A stretch of 64,000 nucleotides of DNA from Lithobates sylvaticus (lineage: Eukaryota > Chordata > Amphibia > Anura > Ranidae). The notes below the pieces were generated by a model. It was not told the origin of the DNA. It saw only the letters and a list, made by a program, of their open reading frames with translations, and did not search any database. The stretch's first letter is position 1. The number at the start of each line of letters is the position of its first letter. Both the position numbers and the translations under genes were made by a program. The stretch lies in NCBI GenBank assembly GCA_028564925.1, contig CM053033.1:202825607-202889606 (forward strand), given 5' to 3'. Shown here one piece after another: positions 23,730 to 34,990 of the stretch.

Positions 23730-24887
23730 TGCCGCGTACACACGATCGGACTTTCCGCCAACAAAACCGTGGATTTTTTCCCGAAGGATGTTGGCTCAAA
23801 CTTGTCTTGCATACACACGGTCACCCAATTGTTGGCCAACAATTACAAACGTAGGGACATACTAGACGTACTCTCTGGTTTTTCAGCTCTTTAGCGCCAC
23901 CCTTTGGGCTCCTTCTGCTAATTTCGTGTTAGTAGAAGTTTGGTGAGTGTTGATTCGCGCTTTTCATTTCACACTTTTCATTTCACGCTTTTCAGTTTGC
24001 GGTTTTCGGCTTATTTCTAATTGGCCGCTCGTCAACCAGCCATGTTGCGGAATCGGAGGAGATAACGGTATTTATTATTGGCCTTGGAGTTATTGCTTTT
24101 GACATTATTTTTTTGGTTGAATAATAATAATGATTTGATTTGGTATATTTTCTATATTTTTGGATGCATAGAATGCAATTTTGGTTAAGTTCTATTGGCA
24201 GATAGCATGTCTAATTTTTTTTTTTTTTTAATGCACAATAAAAAAATTGTGGAGAATAATACTTGGCTATGTGTTTTACTTCAAATGACAGTTTGGGAGT
24301 CGGCAGTTACATTTTAAAAAATACAATGTAAAATTGACAAGGGAAACCAACATAGTTGTATCTTTGATCTTAAAAACTACAGGATAATGGTGTTGTGGTA
24401 ACTTGCCCAAATAAAAATAAAAAAACATAATAATATTATTCTTGATATCACTATAAAAAAAAAAGCCTTTGAAAATTTGTTTGCAATAACTCAATCAGTA
24501 TCACCAGCAAAGCAACTTCATTATTATCTCATTAAAGAAGAAGAGAATTGTGCGCTGCATTTGGAGATTTCATAATTTGCCACGTCACGAATGTTAATTC
24601 TCCATTACGAGCGCCAGTTTACAAGACAGACCGCTTCTGGCTCGTCCTTGCTTCCGAGCACGCGTGTTTGTACTTTGGACTTTTGTCCGACGGACTTGGG
24701 TACAAGCGCTCGGAATATCCGACAACAGACTTTTGTCCGCGGAAAATTTGAAAACCTGCTAGCCGACATTTGTTGGCGGAAAGTCCGACAACAATTGTCC
24801 GATGGAGCGTACACACGGGCGGATTTACCGACAACAGCCTGTTGTTGAACATTTCCCGTTGGAAAGTCCGATCGTGTGTATGGGGCT
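23730..24887. mobile_element. Long non-autonomous PIF/Harbinger element
   Basis: It begins TGCCGCGTACACACGATCGG after TAA and ends ..GATCGTGTGTATGGGGCT before TTA. At ~1.16 kb it is much longer than the ~400-bp MITEs. About 24250-24460 (ATACTTGGCTATGTGTTTTA, ATAATGGTGTTGTGGTAACT) matches 33740-33930, the sequence just downstream of the MADF-type gene at 32.5-33.5 kb. It is therefore probably a deletion derivative of that autonomous element that kept part of its 3' region but no coding sequence. Confidence 0.88.
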
Positions 24888-24972
24888 TTAGACCCCAATC
24901 ACGTCTTTTCATGTTTGGCACAGTGGGGATGACTTGTAAATTGTCCATAAAATGAATCAAGAGCTTTGTACC

Positions 24973-26767
24973 AGAGAGGGGGGAGGGAGATGGACGTGCT
25001 GACGTAGCGCGATCAGCACGGAGGGAGGGGCTTGAGCTCGTCAGCCAGGCAGGTCAGGAGCGAGGCGGAGGAGAACGCCGGCACCCCGTGGAGCGAGCGC
25101 GAGCCCGTGGATGACATATGCGCCGCCCGAGAAGCCGAGACCATCGCGGCCCCGCCGGAGGACGTAAGGAGCGCAGGAAGTGCCCCTTGATGCGGCTCCA
25201 ACTCCCGGCGAGCGTGGCCTGAACGCCCTCTCCCCTGCCTCCCCCCCGCCCGCCGCCCGCCCCCGCACGCTCCCCGGCTCCAGCAGACCATAGGAAAGGA
25301 ATGAGGATTCAACACTCGGAACCCCCACTCGTGGAAACACCCACCCACCCACCCTGGTCCGTGAGTACATGGCCCGGTAACGGACCCTAGGTTAAGGACC
25401 GATTTAAAAGTGAAGGTAAAACAGGTAAAACAGCAGTAATAACTAAACAAGCTGAATACTATTTGGAAGATTTTTGGTGATCATGTACAATGTATGACTG
25501 TTTCCCGGGGCAGAGGGAGAGTTTCTGTGCTTGAGGTCCTGTTTCCAAATCTGATTAATACCTTTTTAAATGGAACTGAATAATGCGAGGAGGGCAGATC
25601 ATTGAGTCTCAATTGGGGGTACCCCCTCATGACCCCTTTTTTGTACTAAAGCCTTATTATCGCTCTACAAAATTTTCAGAGTCTTGCAAATTAATCTAGG
25701 GCCCCCGAAATTTAATAGTGCTATAGGAGTAGTACAAGGAGTCTCAGCCAACTGCACGGAACGTGTGGGGTGGTCCCCCCCCCATGACCCTCCACGATCC
25801 AACACTTATTACAGACACCATATAGAGACCAGTCTAAGGAATTTTTTATATTTTTCTGAATGTTTTCCTGTACCGGACTGCAAACCAGAGAAATTGCATT
25901 TAATTTGAAGTCAACGAGTTAAAAGGCGGAACTGGGAGCATCAGTTGGTGGGGCGGAGTACGGGAGGCCTCGCCCCCCTATGGCCCCCGCTGTTCTGCTG
26001 CACCTTTCTCTCTCTGCTTGCTTGTAAATCTGATAAGTGTCCTTTAAATTGAATCAAATGTTGTATGGGTGGAGTGAGGAGTAACAGTGGGTGGGACGGA
26101 ATACGTGAAGCCAGACTCCCCCGCGACCCACTCAGCACCGAAATCCCATTACAGGCATTATAAACATATTGAGACCTGATAGACGTACCTATGAACGCCC
26201 CTTAAGTGGTATCTCCCCCCTTGAGGACCTAACCCATGTCAAAGACATCATAAACACATAGAGACTCGATTTGCGAATTGTTGCCCTCAACCCTCTTGAG
26301 CAGGGAGCCTGCTATCAAGGAACGGACAGCGATTTATGTTGGGGTTCACTGCAGCTTGAGATACGGCCCCTGGAGGGTGGTGTTTTTTATTGAGGGGATT
26401 ACAATTCCCGAGCCAGAGCAGGAATAAAGAGGAAGGCCGGTCGCGGCGTTTGTTTCCCCTGGAATATCTCCTCACCGCCCCTGAGATCCCCCCCGAACGT
26501 TCGAGGACAAATCCAGCTAATCTAGTATATCCTGCTTAGCCCAAGCCCAGCCTCATCCTACCATAACCTTCAGGAGGGTATTTCCTGAAGCACGGGGCAG
26601 GAGGGCATTCCTCAGAGCAGTGCAGACATACCCAATTAGAAAGGGTAGGGAGGAGGAGGGGGAAAGAGAGGGAAGGAGAGTAAGAAGGAGAGAGGAACAA
26701 CCATAGGCGACTGGAACGATATACTGCTAAGCTGGGGAAAAGAATAAGAGGAACAAAAAGAAACACC
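24973..26767 (+). promoter_or_regulatory. LINE 5' UTR, probable internal promoter
   Basis: The first ~400 bases are GC- and CpG-rich (ACGTAGCGCGATCAGCACGG, GAGCGAGCGCGAGCCCG), as in LINE internal promoters. From about 25640 to 26290 a loose theme recurs three times: ATTACAGACACCATATAGAG, ATTACAGGCATTATAAACAT, and CAAAGACATCATAAACACAT, each followed by AGACC or AGACTCG. No long reading frame is present. Promoter activity is inferred from position and family behaviour only. Confidence 0.7.
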
Positions 26768-27759
26768 ATGAGCAAAGACCCCAACAAATTGCCTAAGAAA
26801 GGGGCCACAAAAGCACAAAAAAGCGACTCAAGCTCCATAAAGCACTATCTCAGGCAGGGGGCCAGTCCGACAGCCCCTGGACTCGACCACTCCCCAAAGG
26901 TCACTAAGGACAAGGGAAAGATAAACCCCGCAAATCAGACGTAGCACAAGAACACCCGAGGACGGAATCCCCAACTGAAAGTGAGGGGGACGTGAGCAGG
27001 ATGGAGGAGCCACCATTGGGCTCGCAACCTCCGTCCAAAAGGGATATGGAGGAGATGATGCTGAGGCTGGAAAACGTGTTCAAAAGCGAAGTCAGCAAAC
27101 TAAGAGATGATATGGGCCAGCTGCTAACCAGGGTGGAGGGGACGGAGAGGAGAGCGGATAACACTGACCAAGAAATCCTAGAACTAAAGCTACAACTCAA
27201 GAAAATTCAGATCCACCAGAGAGATAGTTCCTATAAAATGGAAGACCGGGAGAACCGCGACAGAAGGCTGAATCTGAGGGTTAGAGCTATCCCCGAACGA
27301 AGGGGGGAGAACCTGGAGTTAATCGTGAGGAAGATTTTCGCCCCTATAATAGGAACAGGGGAAGACCAGTTCCCCAAACTAGAAAGAGTACACCGGATCG
27401 GCAGAGCAGATCGAGTGGAGACAGGCAGAACCCGGGACGTTATAATTCGATTCAGCTTCTTCAAAGACAGGGAGGAAATATGGCAAAAGATTAGAGGAAA
27501 GACACCTCTCAAGTTTGAAGAAGCTGAAATCCAGATCTATGCCGACCTGTCTGCCAGGACCCTCGAGAGGAGGAGGATGCAGAGACCCCTCTTAGAGTCC
27601 CTCCGTAATAACAACATTAAATATAACTGGGGGTTCCCGGCATGCTTGGTAGGCTCAAAAGAGGGCAGATCGGCTGTTCTGAGACACCCCGAGGAACTGA
27701 CAGAGTTTTGCAGGAAACTTGAGATCTCGGTCCCTGACCTCTCGGGTTGGGTGGAATGA
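26768..27759 (+). CDS. LINE ORF1 protein (one frameshift)
   Basis: ORF1 of L1-type LINEs makes an RNA-binding chaperone that coats the element's RNA in the cytoplasm. I place the start at the ATG at 26768 (AACACCATGAGC): MSKDPNKLPKKGATKAQKSD opens a basic N-terminal tail. That frame ends at a TAG near 26940, while the main frame is open from before 26920 (KPRKSDVAQEHPRTESPTES). One indel at about 26900-26925 therefore splits it. The main frame has a coiled coil (MEEMMLRLENVFKSEVSKLR..EILELKLQLKKIQI), then a transposase_22/RRM-like part with NRDRRLNLRVRAIPE and FPKLERVHRIGR, and a C-terminal part with RRRMQRPLLESLRNNNIKY. About 330 residues in all, usual for the family. The frameshift may be real or an assembly slip. 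Confidence 0.88.
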
Positions 27760-28248
27760 GTTGAATTTGGGCTGGGGGCTGGGGCGGGGGGGGGGGGGGG
27801 GGGGCTATGGGGGGGGGGGGGGGGGTCGGGAGGTGGCCGGGACAACAACAACGAGGGTCCAATCCTGTTTGGGTACGCTCGGCCTAGCCTGGTTTCCCGC
27901 ACCCCTAGCCCTTGTACATCGGGGTGGGGGGCGGAAGGGCAAGGACGGGCACAAAATCTTCCCTCTCCGGAGATCATGAGCTTAGGGGAGGCCAAGAGGA
28001 GTTGGCACCCTTGGGTTCAGAGACCCAGAGTAGGGCAAGTGGGGTTAGAGGGGAGTAGATCAGAGGGGGGTGGGGGGATGGGGGAGTGGGGAGAGGGAGG
28101 GGGAGGGGGTTGGGCGGGGAGGAGGGGGGAGGGGGAGGGGGGTAGGAGTGGGTAAGGGGGTAGTTGGGAGAGAGAAAGGAACATGGGAGGGGGACCCTGC
28201 CGCCGGGGGTCACTTTAGAGTGGCTGAGGCTATGACAATAAAATTAGG
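27760..28248. other. Inter-ORF spacer with very long G runs
   Basis: Between ORF1 and ORF2. At 27786-27826 there are two G runs broken only by CTAT, and at 28064-28150 repeated GGGGGAGGGGG-type blocks. This + strand (RNA-sense) sequence has strong G-quadruplex potential. It offers no reading frame or obvious ribosome entry structure. Confidence 0.8.
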
Positions 28249-31200
28249 ATGCCTGTAATAAAATGTCTGACCTACAACGTGAGAGGGCTGAATGCCCCGA
28301 GCAAGAGGCTTAGGGTTCTGGACGAACTGAAGAGATATGGCGCGGACCTGGCTTTTCTGCAGGAGACCCACATCTCTCTCTCATCCAATATCAAGTTGTT
28401 CTCCAAAAAACACCCCACTTGGTACTATAGCGACACAGTTTCTAGCAGGACGAGAGGGGTGGCGATAGGGGTGGCAGGCGACTTGCAATTCAATATAGAA
28501 GACAGACAGACAGACCCGGAGGGAAGGTTCCTCTTTTTAAGGGGCACCCTCTACGGGACATCCTACACCCTTGCAAACATATACGCCCCAAATACGAGAT
28601 CCCCGGAATTCATGGTCAAGATCCTAGCTAAGCTAAGATCCTTCAGAAAGGGCTACTTGATATTGATGGGTGACTTAAACCTTGTCTTGGACCCCGAGGT
28701 GGATAGTTCGTCCGGTGCACAGGGGACGGGAAGTGCTCAACTGAAATTATTAAAGAAGAAGATGAGCTCTGAACAACTGGTGGATGTATGGAGAGTACAG
28801 CACCCTCAGATCAGAGACTATACCTTTTTCTCCCCTGTGCACGGGACGTACTCGAGGCTAGATTACATTTGGGTGGACCATGGATTATTAGAGAGGGTAT
28901 CAGATACCAAGGTTGAGATTGTAACACTTTCAGACCACGCACCGGTCAGCATGAACTTAAATATTCCAGAACATAGACCGCCGAGCAGCGGGTGGAAGCT
29001 TAATGAAGAGCTTTTAATGGACAAAGAAATCAGGGAAAGCGTGGGGAAAGAGTTGGAATGGTTCTTTAAAACGAACGATAATGGGGAGGTAATGGGGTCA
29101 AGTCTATGGGATTCCCATAAGGCCTTCATCAGGGGGGTTCTGATTTCAAAGGCGTCGTGGAAAAAAAGAGATAGATTAAGAAAAATACACAACCTGACGA
29201 ACGACATAAAAACCTTAGAACAAAAACACAAGGGGGACCCCAATCAGCATCATGCAATACTCCAAGAGATAATTTTTAAGAGAGAGGAGCTAAAAGAATG
29301 GACAGAACAGGAAGCCAAACAAGTATTCAACAAAATCACCAAAGATCGCTACATATGGGGCAACAAGTCAGGCAAAGTACTCGCTAGGATGCTCCAAAAA
29401 AATAAGTCCGAAAATTTTATAGAAAAAATAAAAAATAAAAAAGGAGAGGTGAAGTTTATTTCTAAAGATATCGCGTCGACGTTCAGGGATTTCTATGAGG
29501 AACTCTACTCCATTGGGCAAAAGGGGGACGGAAAAAAAGGTGAGAATAGGGATAAAATCGATAAGTTCTTGAGAGGGGCTAAGTTGCAGTCCCTAGGCCC
29601 AGAGGATAGGGAAATGCTGGAAAGTCCAATTACCGCGGAGGAAATCTCAAGAGCCTTGAACAACTCGCCAATGGGTAAGAGCCCAGGCCCCGATGGGTTC
29701 ACGGCTCTTTATTACAAAACCTACAGCGAGATTCTAGTACCCAGACTTCTCAGCTACATGAACGGCCTTGGCTCCGAGTTTCGCATGAGCGAGGCTTCAT
29801 TGTCAGCTACAATCACGGTTCTGCGCAAGGAAGGGAAAGACGACTCGACGTGCGCGGGGTTTAGGCCGATATCTCTGTTAAATTTCGAAACAAAGCTCTA
29901 CGCGAAGATCTTAGCGGAACGTATAAAGGGCTGCTTAGATGAGTTGATCCACCCGGATCAAGTGGGCTTTACGCCGGGAAGAGAGGGCAGGGACAATAGT
30001 GTTCGAACTTTACTAGTGATGCAAGCAATGAGGGCTGCCCGAACCCCCAGTCTACTAATGTCTATTGATGCTGAAAAAGCGTTTGACCGGGTAGATTGGG
30101 GGTTCCTGTTTAGGACCTTGGAGGCCATGGGTTTCGGACCCAAAATAATTCAGAAAATAAGAGTCCTGTATAGCCAGCCAAAAGCCAATATTAAAGTGAA
30201 CGGAACCATCTCCTCCCTCTTCGAAATGCATAATGGGACAAGACAGGGTTGCCCCCTGTCCCCTCTCTTGTTTATACTCTCGCTGGAACCCCTGTTGGCA
30301 TCGATAAGGTTAAATCCAGGTATCGAAGGCTGCGGGGTGGGAGGGGAAGACCATAAACTTGCGGCATTTGCAGATGACGTCCTTTTTTATGTAAGCTCTC
30401 CGCAGAAATCATTGCCAAATATTTTGAAACTGATTAGCACGTTCGGTGAAATCTCAAATTTTAAGATCAACCAAGCAAAAACTTCCATACTTAGCATTAA
30501 TATAAATAAGACAGAGAAACAGGACCTCATGAAAACATATAAATTCGCATGGAAAAAACAGATTAACTATCTAGGAATTACATTGACTAACACTATAGGG
30601 AAAATATACAAGGCTAATTATATCCCTCTCCTAGATGAAGTAAAAAAGAAATGCCAAGAGTTTAAGAATAGACCCATCTCTTGGCTCGGCCGTATCAATG
30701 CGATTAAAATGATGGTACTCCCGTTAATAACCTATAAGTTTCAAATGGTACCAATCTCCTTACCAGAACAATACCTGAGGAAATTAAAAACAATTATCAT
30801 GGATTTTGTGTGGCAACAGAAAAAACATAGAATTTCACTTCAAATTCTGAAAATGGACAAAGGCCAGGGGGGCCTAGCGGTACCCGATATTATTAACTAT
30901 TACTACGCAGCCGTACTATTAAGAATACCAGAATGGGGGAGGGCGCCGAGCGTGAAAAGATGGGTAAGTTTAGAAGAAGCACTGAGTGAAGCACAATTAG
31001 GAAAAGCTATTTGGAACCCCCCGAAATATAGAAGGTTAGGGGAGAAAACGCACTCAATCACTACAAACACTTTTAAAGTATGGGATAAAATCCACAAAAA
31101 ACTGAAAATAAAATTTAATTCACCTTTAATTGCACTTAAAGAAAACGACCTCTTTCCCCCAGGAAGAAGAGAAATGGGAGGGGAGTGGTTAAAAAACGAA

Positions 31201-32057
31201 AATTCACGGTTAGGAGATTTAATAAGTAGGGGGAAAATCTTGGCTATCCAAGATTTACAAAAAAAAAAAATGATTTATTCACAATTGATGAATGGCGGTA
31301 CCGGCAGCTATGTCACTTTATAGGTTCGATCCCTCCCCCTTTGAGAGGACGGGAAGACCTTACGGCGATGGAACGCATCTTCACAGCAGAAAACACAAAA
31401 AAAATAATTACAAAAATTTATAAATTCTTGCTGTCGAAAGATAGACCGGAGGAGCCGCCGTTTCTCAAGAAATGGGAGGGAGAATTAGGCACACCAATAC
31501 ACACGGGGTTAATTAAAAAAATCTTCAAGCATACCCATAGCTCGGCGGTCGACGTGAGAACGGCAGAAACCAACTACAAATGCTTATCGGGCTGGTATCT
31601 GACCCCTGACAAAATAAATAGATTCCAGCCAGAAGCCTCAGCAGATTGCTGGAGAGGCTGTAAAAAGAGGGGAACCATGGGCCACCTTTGGTGGGATTGT
31701 CCAAAAATCAAAATATTTTGGAGTTCCATCCTCAAGAATATAGAGGAAATAACCCAAGTCGTAGTAAGAAACGACCCCTGGGCTGTACTGATGCACGCCA
31801 CAGAGGAAGGAACCAGGCAATACAAAGGATCCTTGGTACCTCATTTGCTCAATGCAGCGAAACGCGTAATTCCAAAAAGATGGAGGGACCAAGAGACCCC
31901 GCCTATTTGGGAATGGGTCGACGCAGTGGAAAGAACATACACCTTGGAATGCCTAGCTAACAGTGGGGCAGAGGAAAGAGAGGACATGAGAACTAAATGG
32001 GAGGGCTGGAGAAAGTTTAAAAAGGCTTGGAGCTATGCCGAAGCCTTAAGAAAGTAG
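28249..32057 (+). CDS. LINE ORF2: endonuclease and reverse transcriptase (one frameshift)
   Basis: The protein nicks target DNA and copies the LINE RNA there. The ATG at 28249 starts MPVIKCLTYNVRGLN. The apurinic-type endonuclease shows LTYNVRGLN, FLQETH, NIYAPN, MGDLNLVLD, SRLDYIWV and SDHAPV within the first ~235 residues. Reverse transcriptase follows: HPDQVGFTPGR, SIDAEKAFDRVDW (D607), NGTRQGCPLSPLLF and FADD (D709, D710), then INYLGITLT. The frame stops at 31323. The next frame, open past 31341, continues the same protein (NDLFTIDEWRYRQLCHFIGS lies in it), so one indel in the 12-A run at 31259-31270 splits the ORF. The C-terminal CWRGCKKRGTMGHLWWDC is the usual L1 cysteine/histidine motif. 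About 1,270 residues in all, as expected. All key catalytic residues are visible. Confidence 0.95.
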
Positions 32058-32437
32058 GATGAGAGACAGTTGGTAGACATCTAACCTAATCAAAAGCCAG
32101 TAAATCAAAATTAGGATTAAACCATTCTAGCCACTTTGGGGAGACTCCGGCGGCAGGGGGGTGAAGGGAAGGGGGGGGGGGGGGGGGGCGGGGATGGGGG
32201 GGAAGGGGGGGGGGTTTGGGTTATTTAATGATTTTTGAATTCTAATGGTAATGGAGCGAGCTCAAGCAAGAATTAACGGAAAAGCTCCCACAGGTGTTGT
32301 TAAGGCTGTGAATATGGGAAAAAAAAATAAAAAATATTTCCACAATGATGTTAAGACAAATAGGGACGCTGTTGAGGGCGCTACTGATTCAGTCCCCTTG
32401 GGATTCTTGCTGAGGTGGAAAAAAAAAAAAAAAAAAA
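32058..32437 (+). other. LINE 3' UTR, G-rich, and poly(A) tail
   Basis: After ORF2 a short 3' UTR carries G runs at about 32157-32216 (17-20 G in the longest). Then comes a plain segment ending GGATTCTTGCTGAGGTGG and about 19 A. G-quadruplex-prone 3' UTRs are known from mammalian L1s; the presence here is seen directly. Confidence 0.85.
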
Positions 32438-32499
32438 AAGAGCTTTGTACCGAGAAAACCAGTCAGGAATAGGTGTTTGTAAGAATCTGACGTAGACAT

Positions 32500-33460
32500 C
32501 AATGGAAGGTCCAAGGAGTGCAGCATAAGGTCAAGGATTCCATGAGATCAGGAGCAGCAGCAGATGACATTTATGTCCCCAGGCTGTGGTATTATGACAG
32601 ACTGCGGTCTTTTTCAGACCAGAGTGAAACCAGGCCATCACTCTCAACCCTTCCTTCCATTCTTCCTTCTACCTCAGATGAGGCTTCCGACATACAACCT
32701 TGGCCTTCCACCCAGGAAGAAGATGTGGAGGAGCCCAGCTTGAGCCAGGTATAGTATTGTTCAACATATTTCTTGTCAAAATTTTAATGATGTTAACTAG
32801 ATGCTATTATTGATCACTAATTTCTGATTTAACAAAGGGGTTTACATATCAATAGACAATAGTAGCCAAAAATGATTGGGACAAGAATAAAAAATGCTGG
32901 GGTCAGAATGATAGTCTTTTCTATTTGTTAAAATTCAAGTTGCAACCGTCATGAGCTGTAAATTGTGTGTGATTGATGACCAAAAACCTAAAACTATGTC
33001 CCATTTTCATATACAGGAAGGTCTCAGCCAGGAGGAGGACGTGGAAAGTGGCAGCCAGGAGGTGGCGGGGGAAAGTGGCAGCCAGGAGGGGGCCGTGCCC
33101 AGTAGCCTGACCGAATCCCAGGTTCCTCCCCTCCTCCTTCCAACAAAAAGGCCCAGGAAGGGGAGGAACGTGGAGGAGTTAGCGGCTGCTTTGATTCGGC
33201 AGGCTACTGCGATACTTCCAAACAACCCTAATGTCCAGGAGGCCTTTGCGTTAATGATGGCCAGCAACATGCAAGTAATGGAGGAGGGCCAACGCCTCAT
33301 CTGTGAGGAGATCATATTTCAGGCCCTAAATAAGGGGGTGAGGGGCCAACTCACCAATAAAAGTTACGTATGTGAGTTGGACCATACTCCTCCTCCACCT
33401 CTTGCAACACCTCCAACACCACAGCCACAGCCTGGAAGGAAGCGCGCAAGGAAGTCTTGA
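32500..33460 (+). pseudogene. Harbinger MADF/Myb-like accessory protein, two exons
   Basis: Exon 1 reads WKVQGVQHKVKDSMRSGAA then ADDIYVPRLWYYDRL, the RSGxxxDDxYxPxLWYYD signature of the MADF-type DNA-binding protein that PIF/Harbinger elements carry beside their transposase. It continues to SLSQ at 32748, where CAG|GTATAG is a donor. The acceptor ATACAG ends at 33016 and exon 2 (EGLSQEEDVESGSQ..) runs in phase 0 to a stop at 33460. It contains KRPRKGRNVEELAAALIRQA and EEGQRLICEEIIFQAL, the conserved C-terminal helix. The two exons keep one frame across a 268-bp intron, so this part looks intact. The first exon or exons upstream are not found, since a stop lies just before 32490. I call it a pseudogene for that reason. 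Confidence 0.75.
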
Positions 33461-33610
33461 GAGCGATGGCCTGGGTTCGGTCTGGTCTGGCAAAAGACAC
33501 AGGCTGTTGTAAGACCACAGCCTCGGGACATATATGTCATCTGCTGCTGCTCCCGATCTCTCCGAGTCCTGGACCGGATTGTGCTCCCTATTAAATGGAC
33601 TCATCCGGCT
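33440..33610 (-). repeat. Inverted partial copy of the MADF exon
   Basis: The minus strand encodes SERSGAAADDIYVPRLWSYN and DQTEPRPSLS, matching the + strand at 32536-32645. The two copies face each other across about 0.8 kb, the second overlapping the end of exon 2. The inverted copy differs at several codons (WSYNSL for WYYDRL), so the duplication is not fresh. Confidence 0.85.
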
Positions 33611-34020
33611 ACCAATTTTGCCTGTCAAATAATTGATGTCTGCCCTGGGGTTCCCCATTCCAACAGTTTATCCAGCATTGCCTTCCTCTTTATTTTGTTA
33701 TGACCCCTAAAAAATATATATATATATCATTTTTGGAGAAATACTTGGCTATGTGTTTTAGTTAAAAAAAGGACAGTTTGTTTGTGAGTAGGCAGGTTCA
33801 AAAATACAATGTCAAATTAAGGGACACCAACACCAACCAACCTCTTTTGATGTTAACAAATACAAGATAATAATGGTGTTGTGGTAACTTGACACACAAA
33901 ACGACAAAAAATATTATGGAGATCACTATAAAAAATTTTTTTCGGAAGATCTTGAGAAAAAAAATTTAAGTACATAACTATAAAAAAACAAATAAACATT
34001 ATAAATAACAAATAAAAAAT

Positions 34021-34262
34021 TTTCTGGAGATCTGGCGAAAAAATCGTTCACCACTCTGGACCACACCTCCCACATTACAAAACCACCTTCCACCTACTTC
34101 CTATACAATCTCCTTTAGATCTCCCATCAGCTATATAGTACAAGGGCCTTCCTGATTGGATACAAATTGAATGGATTGTTAAGGTGGGTCTGCCTATTCC
34201 ATAGTCCTGGCAAATCTAAAGGAAATTGTACATAGATTGTACAATCATATTGCATAGTGTAA
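34021..34262. repeat. Inverted-repeat MITE-like segment
   Basis: TACAATCTCCTTTAGATCTCCCA near 34105 is mirrored by GGCAAATCTAAAGGAAATTGTA near 34207, then ATTGTACAATCATATTGCAT. A related half is present at 34712-34760 (TACAATCTCCTTTAGATTTACCA). Ends are poorly defined. Confidence 0.5.
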
Positions 34263-34982
34263 GGCCATCTTTATACAAATACATAAGAGGGAATGGATGG
34301 AGACACTGAGTTGTCAGGCCTCATTCACATCGCCACGTAGCAAAAACGGGAGTATGTGTTTTTTTGGTGTTTTGGAGCGTTTTCACTTGTCATGCATAAG
34401 GAAGCTCATTCACTTGAATGGGCGGTTTGCCATGCATTTGGAAACACACAGATGTGAATGGAGCTTCATTGTTCTTGTGTAAACATAACAACGTAGGGCA
34501 GCCCGTTGATTTCAATAGGCCAGCGCTACACATGGTAAAGTAGCTCATGGGACATTTTGGCATGGTGCGAGTTGCACGTTTTTTACTTCGCCTTTTGCTG
34601 TGTTTTCACCCATTTTTTCATGTGGTAAAATGTGTGTTTGCTTCTGTTTTTGGTGTGTCACTGAAAGCACAACTAGGTCATTTTAGGTGTATAAATGTGG
34701 CAATACACTACACAATCTGACTGTACAATCTCTTACAATCTCCTTTAGATTTACCAAAACGATATAATAGAAGAACACACCATCTATCCAATAACTCTGT
34801 ATCCAATCAGGCAGGCCCTTTCACTAAATCAGGGGTGTCTTGTGGGCTGCATGCGGCTCCAGGGAGTTTAGTATGCAGCCTGAGCCCATCTGGAGAGACG
34901 ATGGGGAAGCCAGACAAATGCACGCATGGCGGGATGCTGGGGATGCTATGCAAACTTAGTTGATGCGTGAAGGGTGTGTGCT
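34263..34982. repeat. Decayed interspersed repeats, no gene
   Basis: It includes a CAATACACTACACAATCTGACT..CCTTTAGATTTACCA segment (34690-34830), like the MITE at 34090, and a GTCTTGTGGGCTGCATGCGG phrase resembling a hAT interior. No exon is supported. Confidence 0.4.
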
Positions 34983-34990
34983 AATGAGGT

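Larger units (their letters stand above)
24973..32437 (+). mobile_element. Nearly complete L1/Tx1-type LINE with TSD and poly(A)
   Basis: A 7.46 kb element in + orientation: a ~1.8 kb GC-rich 5' UTR, ORF1, a G-rich spacer, ORF2, a G-rich 3' UTR and a ~19-base A tail. The 14-bp target AAGAGCTTTGTACC is duplicated at 24959-24972 and 32438-32451. ORF1 and ORF2 are each readable except for one frame change. Full length, a clean target duplication and long frames indicate a recent insertion. It landed in sequence that also contains the Harbinger accessory gene. Family: L1 clade, Tx1-like, from the ORF2 style. Confidence 0.95.
32452..34020 (+). mobile_element. PIF/Harbinger element segment with accessory gene
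   Basis: This stretch holds the MADF-type accessory gene (below) and a 3' region matching the Harbinger element at 23730-24887 (33740-33930 against 24250-24460). No transposase and no terminal repeat were recognised at either side. The left part was separated by the L1 insertion, so sequence at about 24890-24958 may belong to the same old element. A plain DNA transposon remnant. Confidence 0.7.

Noticed and set aside
27537-28213. Proline-rich minus-strand frames opposite the LINE spacer
   Set aside because: They arise from poly-C opposite the G runs between ORF1 and ORF2.
28863-31892. Minus-strand frames of 60-130 codons inside the LINE ORF2
   Set aside because: They are shadows of the coding strand and have no independent support.
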